From contig JAOXSF010000135.1 of NCBI GenBank assembly GCA_025800125.1, positions 1-64,000 on the forward strand: a stretch of DNA of 64,000 nucleotides. The letters are read 5' to 3'. The stretch is from Marinobacterium sp. GTDB taxonomy: Bacteria; Pseudomonadota; Gammaproteobacteria; Pseudomonadales; Balneatricaceae. How positions within the stretch are numbered: position 1 is the stretch's first letter; each line of letters opens with the position of its first letter. Shown piece by piece: positions 45,597 to 54,398 of this stretch. The notes beneath the pieces are model-generated. The model was given only the letters and a program-made list of their open reading frames with translations, was not told the DNA's origin and ran no database searches. The translations under genes were made by a program, and so were the position numbers.

Positions 45597-47327
45597 ATGA
45601 CCACGCCTGCAGCCATTCACGCCGCCCTGCGCGGCGACAATGCTCTGCCGCTGCGCCCTGCCAGCCAGGTCATGGACCTGGAACGTCTGGGTGCCATGCA
45701 TCAGAGTCGTCTGAGTTTTATGCGTACGCTGATTCGCAAGATCATGCGTGAACGCTGGCAGATCAGCCCGGCGCTGTTTGAACTGGATAATGACGGTTAC
45801 GGCACCGTTGTGTATGAAATTCAGGCGCCACATGGCCTGTTCAGTTTTGTTCTGTTCTCGGATTATCTGGCGCCGGAAGAGCGTAATGACCGTGTAATCG
45901 CGACGAAATGGGATCTGACCATGGCGCTGGTGGACGGCAAAGTGGATGCCGACTACGTGGAGCAGTTGCGCCAGAATGTGCCAAAACAGGAAGCTGGCCG
46001 TGTTGATGCGCGTGTCTTTGTACTGTCCCGTGCCAACCGTAGTGCTCGTAATTTTGACTATGTGGTTGATCAGCTGGCCAGCGGCAAACAGCCAGATGTC
46101 GACAGGATTGCTCAGGTTGGCTATCTGTATCGTACCACCGCTGTATATGGCAGTGGCAAGCTGGGTATGGCTGACTGGGAAAAAGTACAGTCGCGCTGGC
46201 CTGACTTTGCTCGCCCATTCGCTGCCGAGATGTTTGTCTGCCTGATGTTGCGTAATTTCAGTCTGCTGCAGGCCGAGCATATCGCCCGCCATCGTAGCCC
46301 TGATACCTTTGTCGAGATGGAACCTGAGATCAAGCGTTACTTCGGTATCGGTAACTCTACCGGTCTGGGTATGGCACCTTATCTGGTCAACCACCCGCTG
46401 CTGATCAACCAGTGGGTTGAGATGCGTGAGCTGGCGCTGGCCCGTGTGCGTGTACTGGGTAGTGTCGACAGCCGTGTGCAGCAACAGTTGCAGGCGCTGA
46501 TTGAACGCAGTGCAACCCACACCCGTCAGATTATCACTGAAGATGAATGGCAGACACAAAACAATGTACAGGTGCTGAAAGATCTGGATGCGCTGCATCA
46601 GCAGGCTGGTCAGCCGCTGGAAAACTGGGATGCACTGATTCAGTGGAGTGAAGAGCACTGCTCCTTGCAGGGACAGGAGCTGTTGGTTTCCATCCTGCTG
46701 GAGCTATACCCGGAGCTGGTAAATGATCTGGAAGATTACTGCTCAGCGGAAGAATTCCTCGACCTTGATCCGCTGATGACCGTTTCTACCCTGAAAGCGG
46801 TGATTGAAAATCGCTATGACTGGGCATTGAATCTGGACTTTGGTGAGTCCGGTGCGCGTGAGATCTTCTGGTATCGTTCGGAAGAGAAAATGGAGCCGCG
46901 ACTGGGTAATGCACTGGAAGAGGATGGCAAAGAGAAGCAGATGGCGCTGGGTGTTGGCTATGCCGTGCGCAAGTGTTACGACCAGCTGAGCGAATATGTT
47001 GCTGAACATCCAGACCACAGCACAGCTCGCTTTATGGTAGCGCGGCCAAAGCTGCGCGGCATTGTGCGTCGTATTCAGAGCATGAACCGCTGCCTGTATG
47101 GTGATATTCAGGCCAACCTGCTGCACCGTGATGTACTGCCAATGCACTTGTTGCGTGCCAAGCTGGCATTCTTTGGGGTCAGCAAGTTTGACCCGCGTTC
47201 AAAACTGTGGGTACGTAACACCATGTTCCAGGGGGCACCGCTGCTGGAAGATATTGGTAAAACCTTTAATGACGACTGGTTTATGCCGCTTGCCCCGCAG
47301 TCTTCAACCAAGCAGAGCGCAGAATAA
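45597..47327 (+). CDS. Large protein of unknown function (576 aa), first of a two-gene operon
   Basis: 576 residues, no signal peptide or membrane helix, so probably cytoplasmic. The sequence is mostly helical, with conserved-looking blocks FSFVLFSDYLAPEERNDRVIATKWD (about 82-106), YRTTAVYGSGKLGMADW (about 182-198), GIGNSTGLGMAPYLVNHP (about 256-273) and a C-terminal RPKLRGIVRRIQSMNRCLYGD. I recognise no domain. GAGG precedes the ATG at 45597. It is followed after 11 bases by a protein resembling DUF3726, with the RBS of that gene overlapping this stop, so the two are coupled. Position next to the LysR-ALDH-BCCT locus suggests a link to the same metabolism. Confidence 0.75.
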   Translation: MTTPAAIHAALRGDNALPLRPASQVMDLERLGAMHQSRLSFMRTLIRKIMRERWQISPALFELDNDGYGTVVYEIQAPHGLFSFVLFSDYLAPEERNDRVIATKWDLTMALVDGKVDADYVEQLRQNVPKQEAGRVDARVFVLSRANRSARNFDYVVDQLASGKQPDVDRIAQVGYLYRTTAVYGSGKLGMADWEKVQSRWPDFARPFAAEMFVCLMLRNFSLLQAEHIARHRSPDTFVEMEPEIKRYFGIGNSTGLGMAPYLVNHPLLINQWVEMRELALARVRVLGSVDSRVQQQLQALIERSATHTRQIITEDEWQTQNNVQVLKDLDALHQQAGQPLENWDALIQWSEEHCSLQGQELLVSILLELYPELVNDLEDYCSAEEFLDLDPLMTVSTLKAVIENRYDWALNLDFGESGAREIFWYRSEEKMEPRLGNALEEDGKEKQMALGVGYAVRKCYDQLSEYVAEHPDHSTARFMVARPKLRGIVRRIQSMNRCLYGDIQANLLHRDVLPMHLLRAKLAFFGVSKFDPRSKLWVRNTMFQGAPLLEDIGKTFNDDWFMPLAPQSSTKQSAE

Positions 47328-47338
47328 GGAGCAGTGCA

Positions 47339-48088
47339 ATGCATATCTCGATGAATGAACTGAAAGCTTCACTGCGTCGCTGCTTTGAAGCCAGTGGTTA
47401 CTTTGTTGGTAACTATGAAGATGCCGCTAATATGATTCTGTGGCTGGAGAAGCATGGTCTGAACGGGCTGGGTGAGCTGGAACGAGCGCTGGACTACATT
47501 GATGTAGACCGCGATAAGCCGTTGAGCACCGTGGTATATGAAGACAGCACCTCTGCCATTATCGACAGTAATGGCCGTAGTGCGCTGAACTGCATTGCTG
47601 CGTCTGTTGATCTGGCCCATGCCAAAGCGCTTGAAGTGGGGATTGCAACGGTAACGGTGCACAACTGTCACAACCGTATGTTTATTCTCAAGGCGCTGAC
47701 CGACTGTGGTCGTCGTGGTATCAGTGTGGCGGCTTACTGGCAGAATGGTAGTGATACGGTGACCGAGCACACCGCAGCCATCAAAGCGGGTGCCCGTTAC
47801 CCTAGTTACAGCGAAGCGACAACCAGTCTGAAGCCATCGGACGATGACCGTCAGGCATTGACCATTATCTGTAGCTCCCGTGTTGATCTGACCACCTCTT
47901 TGCAGCGTTCTGAAGGTAACCGCAATGCGCGTCATGTCAGTGCAGAGCAGGTTGCGCAGAATAAAGAGCATAGTGTTGATCAGGGTATCGACATTGATGA
48001 GGCGTTATGGGCGCGCATTAACAAGATTGGTGAAGGTGTACTGGTTGAAAACAGCGAGCGCTCCCGGCAGGGCGCAGGTGGTCGCTGA
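47339..48088 (+). CDS. DUF3726-like protein with distant Ldh_2-type fold
   Basis: 249 residues. The N-terminal SMNELKASLRRCFEASGYFVGNYEDAANMILWLEKHGLNG pattern recalls DUF3726. It also recalls the N-terminal helices of the malate/L-lactate dehydrogenase 2 (Ldh_2) family. The middle ASVDLAHAKALEVGIATVTVHNCHNRMF matches the Ldh_2 segment around its catalytic SNHFG, but shortened and altered. The protein is shorter than true Ldh_2 enzymes (about 330-350), so it may be a non-catalytic or substrate-binding derivative. AAGGAG seven bases before the ATG overlaps the upstream stop. Function unknown; it probably acts with the 576-residue protein. Confidence 0.7.
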   Translation: MHISMNELKASLRRCFEASGYFVGNYEDAANMILWLEKHGLNGLGELERALDYIDVDRDKPLSTVVYEDSTSAIIDSNGRSALNCIAASVDLAHAKALEVGIATVTVHNCHNRMFILKALTDCGRRGISVAAYWQNGSDTVTEHTAAIKAGARYPSYSEATTSLKPSDDDRQALTIICSSRVDLTTSLQRSEGNRNARHVSAEQVAQNKEHSVDQGIDIDEALWARINKIGEGVLVENSERSRQGAGGR

Positions 48089-48254
48089 CCCTCCCCCAGT
48101 CTGCTGATACAGAGTGCGTCACTACGTCTGTGTATCGGCAGGCTATCCAGCTGCCTGATGGCCTTCTACATGGGTCGTCTATGCAGGTAGCGCACGGGTC
48201 TGTTGTGTGTCCCGTGCGGTGTTAACCTGCAATCAACAAGCACAGCAGCTTTTC

Positions 48255-48282
48255 GGGGCCAGACTTCGCGGCCCCTTTTTTT
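48255..48282 (+). terminator. Rho-independent terminator of the unknown pair
   Basis: GGGGCC, loop AGACTTCGC, GGCCCC followed by seven T. It lies in the 537-bp gene-free region 48089-48625, which otherwise holds only the repeat at 48481-48535 and presumably a promoter. Confidence 0.85.
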
Positions 48283-48480
48283 GTTAGCACAGCTCGCTGT
48301 CGTTGACCTTCTTCCGTGGGCGTGGTTGAGCTTCTTCTTGGCAGTCGCAGAGCCTCTTCTTTGAAAAGAATCATTGCTTCATATCTGAAGCATGGCTCCT
48401 CATAACAATTCTGTATAAAACTCAGATTGAAGTTAACACCCGGTTAATGGTGTTGCGAGCAGGCTATCTATATGTTGCCA

Positions 48481-48535
48481 GTAGCCGTGACTATGTACTA
48501 GTAACTGTGACTATGTACTAGCAACTGTGACTGGT
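48481..48535. repeat. 20-bp tandem repeat, 2.6 copies
   Basis: GTGACTATGTACTAG recurs with a 20-bp period (48487, 48507, then partial at 48527), upstream of the lipoprotein gene. Confidence 0.85.
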
Positions 48536-48625
48536 TGTGCATCTACATGCCCGTTGTGTATCACCCCGCTAGCTGTGTAGCTGTTACTAAACTGATAGAG
48601 CCGATGTCTGTGTCTGGAGGCTGTC

Positions 48626-49096
48626 ATGGTTAATCTGATCAGGGTTCTGAGTGTAACCGGGTGTGTATTGCTGGGGGGCTGTGCCAGTCTGAGTCAGAAC
48701 GACTGCCGCAGTGCCCGCTGGCAGATGATTGGTGAGCGCGATGCAGGCTGGGGTTATGAAGCCAGTCGGGTTGATGCACATCGTGAAGCCTGTTTTCGTT
48801 ATGGTGTGCAGCCTGATTTTGCGGCCTATCAGGACGGTTATGCCCGTGGGTTACAGAGCTATTGCACTTATAAGGGTGGCCATCAGGCGGGTTACAAAGG
48901 TCTGAGTTACCGCCATATCTGCCCGAAAAGCACTGAAGCGGAGTTTCTTGAAGGGTATCGTCTCGGGCGGCAACAGTATAATCGTGAAGAGTTTTACGAT
49001 CTGCGCGACCGCTACTTCTATCGCCATCATCGTTACCGCTATGGTTTCTATCCCGGTGGCCAGTATGACATCAGGCATGAGCGGCTGGTGCATTGA
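48626..49096 (+). CDS. DUF2799-family lipoprotein
   Basis: 156 residues: signal peptide with lipobox LLGGC (Cys at about 19), then a Cys-, Tyr- and Arg-rich body with YQDGYARGLQSYCTYKGGHQAGYKGLSYRHIC, the pattern of DUF2799 lipoproteins. Several Cys in the periplasmic part may form disulfides. Function unknown. GGAG precedes the ATG. Confidence 0.8.
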   Translation: MVNLIRVLSVTGCVLLGGCASLSQNDCRSARWQMIGERDAGWGYEASRVDAHREACFRYGVQPDFAAYQDGYARGLQSYCTYKGGHQAGYKGLSYRHICPKSTEAEFLEGYRLGRQQYNREEFYDLRDRYFYRHHRYRYGFYPGGQYDIRHERLVH

Positions 49097-49145
49097 GGGC
49101 GCTGTTAAAGCGAAGTGTTTGTGTTTTTGTCGATCAGAAAAGCGC

Positions 49146-49174
49146 TTGCAATTATCTGGCTGGCTGCATAGAAT
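49146..49174 (+). promoter_or_regulatory. Sigma70 promoter of rpsF-rpsR-rplI
   Basis: TTGCAA (49146-49151), 17-bp spacer, TAGAAT (49169-49174). The ~65-nt leader that follows contains a CCGG...CCGG hairpin region (about 49200-49222) that could be the S6:S18 autoregulatory site, though I cannot confirm the fold. Confidence 0.65.
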
Positions 49175-49246
49175 CCGCGCTTCGAATTTCCTCCTTGCTT
49201 CCGGCGGTCGGTAAGTCCGGGGGCTATTAACCCGTAAGGAGCTACA

Positions 49247-49666
49247 ATGCGTCATTACGAAATCGTATTCATGGTTCACCCGAACCAGAGCGAGCAGGTT
49301 TCTGCGATGGTTGAGCGTTACACCTCTCTGATCGAAGGTGCTAGCGGCCAGGTTCACCGTCTGGAAGATTGGGGTCGTCGTCAGATGGCTTACCCGATCA
49401 ACAACGCTCACAAAGCACACTACGTTCTGATGAACGTTGAATGTGGCCAGGAAACCCTGGACGAGCTGGAAAACATGTTCCGTTACAACGACGCTGTTCT
49501 GCGTAACATGGTTATCCGTCGTAAAGAAGCGATCACTGAAATCTCTCCAATCAAAGCTGCTGAATCTCGCGAAGAGCGTAAAGCTCCACGTCGTGAAGAG
49601 AAGAAAGAAGAAGCTAAGACTGAAGAGAAAGCTGCTGAAGCACCTGCTGCTGACGCTGCTGAGTAA
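49247..49666 (+). CDS. rpsF: 30S ribosomal protein S6
   Basis: 139 residues starting [18 protein letters not shown]. It is a ferredoxin-like fold that binds 16S rRNA with S18, and has a charged Lys/Glu/Ala-rich tail (about 112-139). AAGGAG precedes the ATG. It leads the rpsF-rpsR-rplI operon. Confidence 0.98.
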   Translation: MRHYEIVFMVHPNQSEQVSAMVERYTSLIEGASGQVHRLEDWGRRQMAYPINNAHKAHYVLMNVECGQETLDELENMFRYNDAVLRNMVIRRKEAITEISPIKAAESREERKAPRREEKKEEAKTEEKAAEAPAADAAE

Positions 49667-49700
49667 TCGATTAATCTGACGAACAACCAGGAGATTCACC

Positions 49701-49928
49701 ATGGCTCGTTTTTTCCGTCGTCGCAAGTTCTGCCGTTTCACAGCGGAAGGTGTTACTGAGATCGATTACAAAGATCTGGACACTCTGAAAGGCTACATCA
49801 CTGAAACTGGCAAGATCGTACCAAGCCGTATCACTGGTACTAAAGCGCGTTACCAGCGTCAGCTGGCTACTGCTATCAAGCGTGCGCGTTTCATTGCTCT
49901 GCTGCCATATACTGACAACCATCAGTAA
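49701..49928 (+). CDS. rpsR: 30S ribosomal protein S18
   Basis: 75 residues, [17 protein letters not shown] to [13 protein letters not shown], essentially the canonical S18. It pairs with S6 on the 30S platform. It starts 34 bases after rpsF. The gammaproteobacterial gene priB is not found between rpsF and rpsR. Confidence 0.98.
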   Translation: MARFFRRRKFCRFTAEGVTEIDYKDLDTLKGYITETGKIVPSRITGTKARYQRQLATAIKRARFIALLPYTDNHQ

Positions 49929-50056
49929 GCAGTGCGGGGTTTAAAGCCCTGAGTTGATGTGGGCAGGTGCGTTGGCACCTGGAAAGATTCAGCCACACTG
50001 GTGCGCCAGTGCTGGCACACTGCAAACCATTTGCAGCCTTGAATGAGGTTTACGAG

Positions 50057-50503
50057 ATGGAAGTTATTCTGCTCGAAAAAATTGGCAAGCTGGGTAACCT
50101 GGGTGACAAGGTTACTGTTAAGGCTGGCTTCGGTCGTAACTACCTGGTACCACAGGGTAAAGCTGTACCGGCTACTGCGGCTAACGTTGAAAAATTTGAA
50201 GCACGTCGTGCTGAGCTGGAAGCTGCTGCTGCTGAGAAGCTGGCTGCTGCACAGGCTCGCGCTGAAGCGCTGGAAGGTCTGAACGTATCTATCGTTTCCA
50301 AAGCAGGTGACGAAGGTAAGCTGTTCGGTTCTATCGGTACGCGTGATATCGCTGATGCAATTACTGCTACTGGCCAGAACGTATGCAAGTCTGAAGTACG
50401 TCTGCCAGAAGGTGTTCTGCGTCACGTGGGCGAATTCGAAATCGCTCTGCAGCTGCACTCTGAAGTATCTACAGTAGTTAATGTAACTGTTGTATCTGAG
50501 TAA
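50057..50503 (+). CDS. rplI: 50S ribosomal protein L9
   Basis: 148 residues, [30 protein letters not shown], with the N-terminal rRNA-binding lobe, a connecting helix rich in Ala/Glu (about 42-75) and the C-terminal domain ending [12 protein letters not shown]. The ATG at 50057 is preceded by GAGG. It closes the operon before a strong terminator. Confidence 0.98.
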   Translation: MEVILLEKIGKLGNLGDKVTVKAGFGRNYLVPQGKAVPATAANVEKFEARRAELEAAAAEKLAAAQARAEALEGLNVSIVSKAGDEGKLFGSIGTRDIADAITATGQNVCKSEVRLPEGVLRHVGEFEIALQLHSEVSTVVNVTVVSE

Positions 50504-50534
50504 GCTGTGACTGGCTGCCTTGGGTAGCCGGTTC

Positions 50535-50573
50535 GAAAAAAGCACCCGTGGTTCGCTGCGTGGTGCTTTTTTT
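50535..50573 (+). terminator. Rho-independent terminator of rplI
   Basis: AAAAAAGCACC pairs with GGTGCTTTTTTT around a 16-nt loop. Confidence 0.88.
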
Positions 50574-50634
50574 GTATTTGCAGTTTCGTTTTCTGTGTTT
50601 ATTGCTTTGTTTCTCAGGGCCGATTTTTCAAGGC

Positions 50635-50669
50635 CAGTTTTGCAATATCAGTTTTGCAATATCAGTTTT
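50635..50669. repeat. 14-bp tandem duplication upstream of dnaB
   Basis: CAGTTTTGCAATAT at 50635-50648 and 50649-50662, then a partial third copy CAGTTTT. Confidence 0.85.
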
Positions 50670-50733
50670 TTGATTGCAGGTTTGCAGGCCTGGATTATGG
50701 TGTTGTTTGATTATCAGAATGTAGAGGGTCACG

Positions 50734-52128
50734 ATGGAATTCTCTGATACAGACCAGCAAGTGCTGGATAATATCAAGGTGCCACCCCATTCCATGGAAG
50801 CGGAGCAGTCCGTGCTGGGTGGCCTGATGCTGGATAATAACGCCTGGGATGCAGTGTCTGAAGCGGTAGCAGAAGGTCTGTTTTACCGTCATGAGCATCG
50901 GCTGATCTTCCGGGTAATGGATAAGCTGATCAGTGCTGGTGATCCGATTGATGTGGTGACCGTGTCGGAGGAGCTGGACCGTACCGCTGAGCTGGACGAT
51001 GCCGGTGGTATGGAATACCTGATTGATCTGGCTCAGAACACCCCCAGTGCATCCAATATTCGGGCATATGCCGAGATTGTCCGTGAGCGCGCACTGTTAC
51101 GCCAGATGATTCGTGTGGCCCATGAGATTTCCGAAGATGCGTTTAATCCTGAAGGGCGTGCTGCGGATGACATTCTTAACGAGGCGGAAGGGCGTATCTT
51201 CAAAATTGCCGAAGACCGCCCCAGTGAGGGTGGGCTTGAAGCAATTAATCCGCTGTTGAAAGAAGCAGTCGAGAAGATTGATTTTCTGTTCAATAATGAT
51301 CAGGATCTGACTGGTGTTACCACAGGCTTTGATGATCTGGATGATAAAACGTCAGGTCTGCAGCCGTCTGATCTGGTAATTGTGGCAGCCCGCCCGTCGA
51401 TGGGTAAAACCACTTTTGCTATGAATCTGGTAGAAAATGCACTGATGGGGCAGGAAAAACCGGTACTGGTATTCAGTTTGGAGATGCCCTCTGATCAGAT
51501 TATTACTCGTATGCTGGCGTCACTGGGAAAAATTAATCAGACCCGTGTACGTACTGGTAAACTCGAAGAAGATGATTGGCCAAAGCTGACTGCGGCCGTC
51601 AATATGCTGCGCGATAAGCCGCTGTTTATTGATGACACTGCGGGCCTGAGTCCGAATGAAATGCGTACGCGTGTGCGTCGTATCGCTCGTGAGCACGGCG
51701 ATATAGGTATGATCATGGTGGATTATCTGCAATTGATGCAGGTGAAAAGTGGAAATATTGAAGGGCGCGCTAACGAAATTTCTGAAATATCCCGTTCCCT
51801 GAAAGCGTTGGCGAAAGAGATGCAGTGCCCGGTGATTGCGCTCTCACAGCTGAACCGTTCCCTTGAGCAGCGCCCGAATAAGCGCCCGGTAAACTCTGAC
51901 TTGCGTGAGTCTGGCGCCATCGAGCAGGATGCCGATGTGATTATGTTTATCTACCGTGATGAGGTTTATAACGAAGATTCGGCAGATAAAGGAATTGCCG
52001 AAATTATTATCGGCAAGCAGCGTAATGGCCCGATTGGTTCGGTACGGCTGGCGTTTATTGGTCAGCATTCACGTTTTGAAAACCTGGCGCCTGACGTATA
52101 TGCCCAGTATGCCGGTATGGATGAATAG
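50734..52128 (+). CDS. dnaB: Replicative DNA helicase DnaB
   Basis: 464 residues: an N-terminal domain (about 15-120, PPHSMEAEQSVLGGLMLDN) and a RecA-like helicase domain (about 190-460). Walker A is ARPSMGKTTFA, Walker B IMVDYLQLM, and the later LRESGAIEQDADVIMFIYRDE is the DnaB hallmark. No intein is present. It unwinds DNA ahead of the replisome as a hexamer. GAGGG precedes the ATG. Confidence 0.98.
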   Translation: MEFSDTDQQVLDNIKVPPHSMEAEQSVLGGLMLDNNAWDAVSEAVAEGLFYRHEHRLIFRVMDKLISAGDPIDVVTVSEELDRTAELDDAGGMEYLIDLAQNTPSASNIRAYAEIVRERALLRQMIRVAHEISEDAFNPEGRAADDILNEAEGRIFKIAEDRPSEGGLEAINPLLKEAVEKIDFLFNNDQDLTGVTTGFDDLDDKTSGLQPSDLVIVAARPSMGKTTFAMNLVENALMGQEKPVLVFSLEMPSDQIITRMLASLGKINQTRVRTGKLEEDDWPKLTAAVNMLRDKPLFIDDTAGLSPNEMRTRVRRIAREHGDIGMIMVDYLQLMQVKSGNIEGRANEISEISRSLKALAKEMQCPVIALSQLNRSLEQRPNKRPVNSDLRESGAIEQDADVIMFIYRDEVYNEDSADKGIAEIIIGKQRNGPIGSVRLAFIGQHSRFENLAPDVYAQYAGMDE

Positions 52129-52477
52129 TGGGTTCAGCTGAATGAAGGCTGAGTAAAGTGCAGGGATTCATCGTCAGTAAACAGGCGTTTACATGCTATA
52201 AAACAGAGTAATATCAAAGACCAGGGGGTATTTGTGCTCTGCCGCACACAATGCAGCGGTCGGTTGTGCTAGCATCTTCGACCTGTAAGTTTTCGCCTCC
52301 CGGCGGGCTTTGTTACAGTGAGTGACTACATAGCCAGGATACCTGATGCCGTAGTTGCTCCGGTATATAAAAATCTGTCCGGGTTACCGCAACGGACGCC
52401 GCCCCCTCAGACCCTGATTGAAGCAGCGTGCCTCCTGCGCTGCGCGATCCAATTCTCGATAAGTGAGTTTGCCTGAA
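52129..52477. other. Gene-free stretch between dnaB and the secretion operon
   Basis: No gene seen. A GC-rich segment near 52290-52310 (CGCCTCCCGGCGGGCTTT) could be a weak terminator. The promoter of the type I secretion operon should be in the second half. Confidence 0.4.
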
Positions 52478-54376
52478 ATGAGAGCAGAAGAGCCAAATCT
52501 GTTGCGCAAGGCCCTGCAGGCCTGTCGCAGCTCTTTTATGGTGGTCGGCCTGTTCAGTATGTGTATTAACCTGCTGATGCTGGTGCCGTCTTTTTACATG
52601 CTGCAGGTTTATGACCGTGTAGTGACCAGTGGTAGTGAAAGCACCCTGGTGATGTTGACCCTGATCATGGCGATGCTGATGATTGCGATGGGGTCCCTGG
52701 AGTGGGTACGTTCGCGTATCCTGGTGCGTGTTAGTGCCCGTATTGACAGCCACCTCAATACCCGTGTTTACAACGCTGCATTCAAGCAGGCGTTGTATAC
52801 GGGTAATGCAGCACAGGGCTCTCAGCCGGTACAGGACCTGACCGGGCTGCGTCAGTTTATGACGGGTAACGGCCTGTTTGCTTTCTTTGATGCGCCATGG
52901 ATTCCGCTTTACCTGGCGGTTATGTTCATGTTCCACCCGCTGTTTGGCTGGGTGGGTGTGGCTGCTGCGGTGATTCTGGTGGTTATCGCCATTATCAATG
53001 AAAAAATGACCAGCAAGCCATTGCAGGAAGCCAACAAAGAGCAGGTAGGTGCGACTGCGGCAATGAACCGCAATCTCACGAATGCTGAAGTTGTTGAATC
53101 TATGGGTATGCTCAGCAATGTGCGCGCACGTTGGTATGAGCGACACCTGAAGGTGATGTCCTGGCAGAGCAATGCCAGTGAACGTGCCTCTGCGATTATG
53201 GCGTTTTCCAAAACAACCCGTCTGATGGTGCAATCGCTGATTCTTGGTCTGGGTGCTTACCTGGCTATTCAGCAGGAGATTACGCCGGGCCTGATGATTG
53301 CGGGTTCCATCCTGCTGGGTCGTGCGCTGGCGCCGATCGACCAGATGATTGGTGCCTGGAAAGGTTTCGTGGGTGCGCGTGCGCAGTTCAATCGTCTGGA
53401 CGAGATGATGAACAAGATGCCGGAAGAGCAGGAAAAAATGTCCCTGCCTGCGCCTAAAGGTGAAATTCGCTTTGAAGCGGCTGTAGTCGCACCTCCGGGT
53501 TCTCGTAATCCGGTTATCAAGGGTGTGACCTTCCAGGTTATGCCAGGTGATTCCGTTGGTATTCTTGGCCCGAGTGCAGCGGGTAAATCTACCCTGGCCC
53601 GTGCATTGCTGGGTATCTGGCCAACGCTGCAGGGCAAAGTGCGTCTGGATGGTGCTGATGTATTTGCCTGGGATCGTGAAGAGCTGGGCCCGCACATCGG
53701 CTATCTGCCACAGGATATTGAACTGTTTGAAGGCTCCATCAGCGAGAATATTGCGCGCTTTGGCCAGGTTGATCCTGAAAAAGTAGTAACAGCGGCCAAG
53801 TCTGCCGGTGTTCATGAGATGGTGCTGGCGTTGCCAAACGGCTACGACACGATCATTGGTGCTGGCGGTGGCGGTCTGTCCGGTGGTCAGCGCCAGCGTA
53901 TCGGTCTGGCCCGTGCGCTCTACGGTGACCCGAAACTGGTTGTACTGGATGAGCCAAACTCTAATCTGGATGATGTTGGTGAGCGTGCGCTGGCGATGGC
54001 GCTGGTTGGTCTGAGAGAGCGTGGTTCTACGGTCTTCGTAATTACTCATAAAGTGGGTGTGCTGTCGCAGCTGGAAAAACTGCTGGTACTGAAAGAAGGT
54101 CAGCTGCATCTGTATGGCCCACGAGATGAGGTGTTGCACCGTATGCAGAATCCACAGGCTCAGCCTGGTCAGCCACAACAGCAGCGCCCGGCTCAGGGTC
54201 AGCCTCAGCAGTTGACACCGCAGCAACAGCAGCAGTTAGCAGCATCGGCAGCAGCTAAAGCCCGTGCACAGCAGCAGGCCCAAGCCCAAGCCCAGCAGGC
54301 CGCACAGGCGAATGCGAATGGTGCTGGTGAAGCTCAGGACAAAGCTGGTGATGCATCTGCATCCACTAAAAACTAA
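52478..54376 (+). CDS. Type I secretion ABC transporter (PrtD/HlyB class) with Gln-rich tail
   Basis: 632 residues from the ATG at 52478 (a GTG at 52463 would add five). A membrane domain with about five or six helices (about 20-300) is followed by the nucleotide-binding domain (about 330-560): Walker A GPSAAGKST, signature LSGGQRQR, Walker B LVVLDEPNSNLD, H-loop ITHK. It has no N-terminal C39-like domain, so it belongs with PrtD/LapB-short exporters of unprocessed RTX-type proteins. After residue ~560 comes a low-complexity Gln/Ala/Pro tail of about 70 residues, unusual for the family. It is the first gene of an exporter-adaptor-TolC operon. Confidence 0.93.
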   Translation: MRAEEPNLLRKALQACRSSFMVVGLFSMCINLLMLVPSFYMLQVYDRVVTSGSESTLVMLTLIMAMLMIAMGSLEWVRSRILVRVSARIDSHLNTRVYNAAFKQALYTGNAAQGSQPVQDLTGLRQFMTGNGLFAFFDAPWIPLYLAVMFMFHPLFGWVGVAAAVILVVIAIINEKMTSKPLQEANKEQVGATAAMNRNLTNAEVVESMGMLSNVRARWYERHLKVMSWQSNASERASAIMAFSKTTRLMVQSLILGLGAYLAIQQEITPGLMIAGSILLGRALAPIDQMIGAWKGFVGARAQFNRLDEMMNKMPEEQEKMSLPAPKGEIRFEAAVVAPPGSRNPVIKGVTFQVMPGDSVGILGPSAAGKSTLARALLGIWPTLQGKVRLDGADVFAWDREELGPHIGYLPQDIELFEGSISENIARFGQVDPEKVVTAAKSAGVHEMVLALPNGYDTIIGAGGGGLSGGQRQRIGLARALYGDPKLVVLDEPNSNLDDVGERALAMALVGLRERGSTVFVITHKVGVLSQLEKLLVLKEGQLHLYGPRDEVLHRMQNPQAQPGQPQQQRPAQGQPQQLTPQQQQQLAASAAAKARAQQQAQAQAQQAAQANANGAGEAQDKAGDASASTKN

Positions 54377-54398
54377 CAGGTGTTGAGAGGATCCGACG

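Noticed and set aside
52313..54226. Long open frame (637 codons) opposite the type I secretion ATPase
   Set aside because: Antisense shadow with Arg/Gln/His/Thr-rich composition; the plus-strand gene has all ABC motifs.
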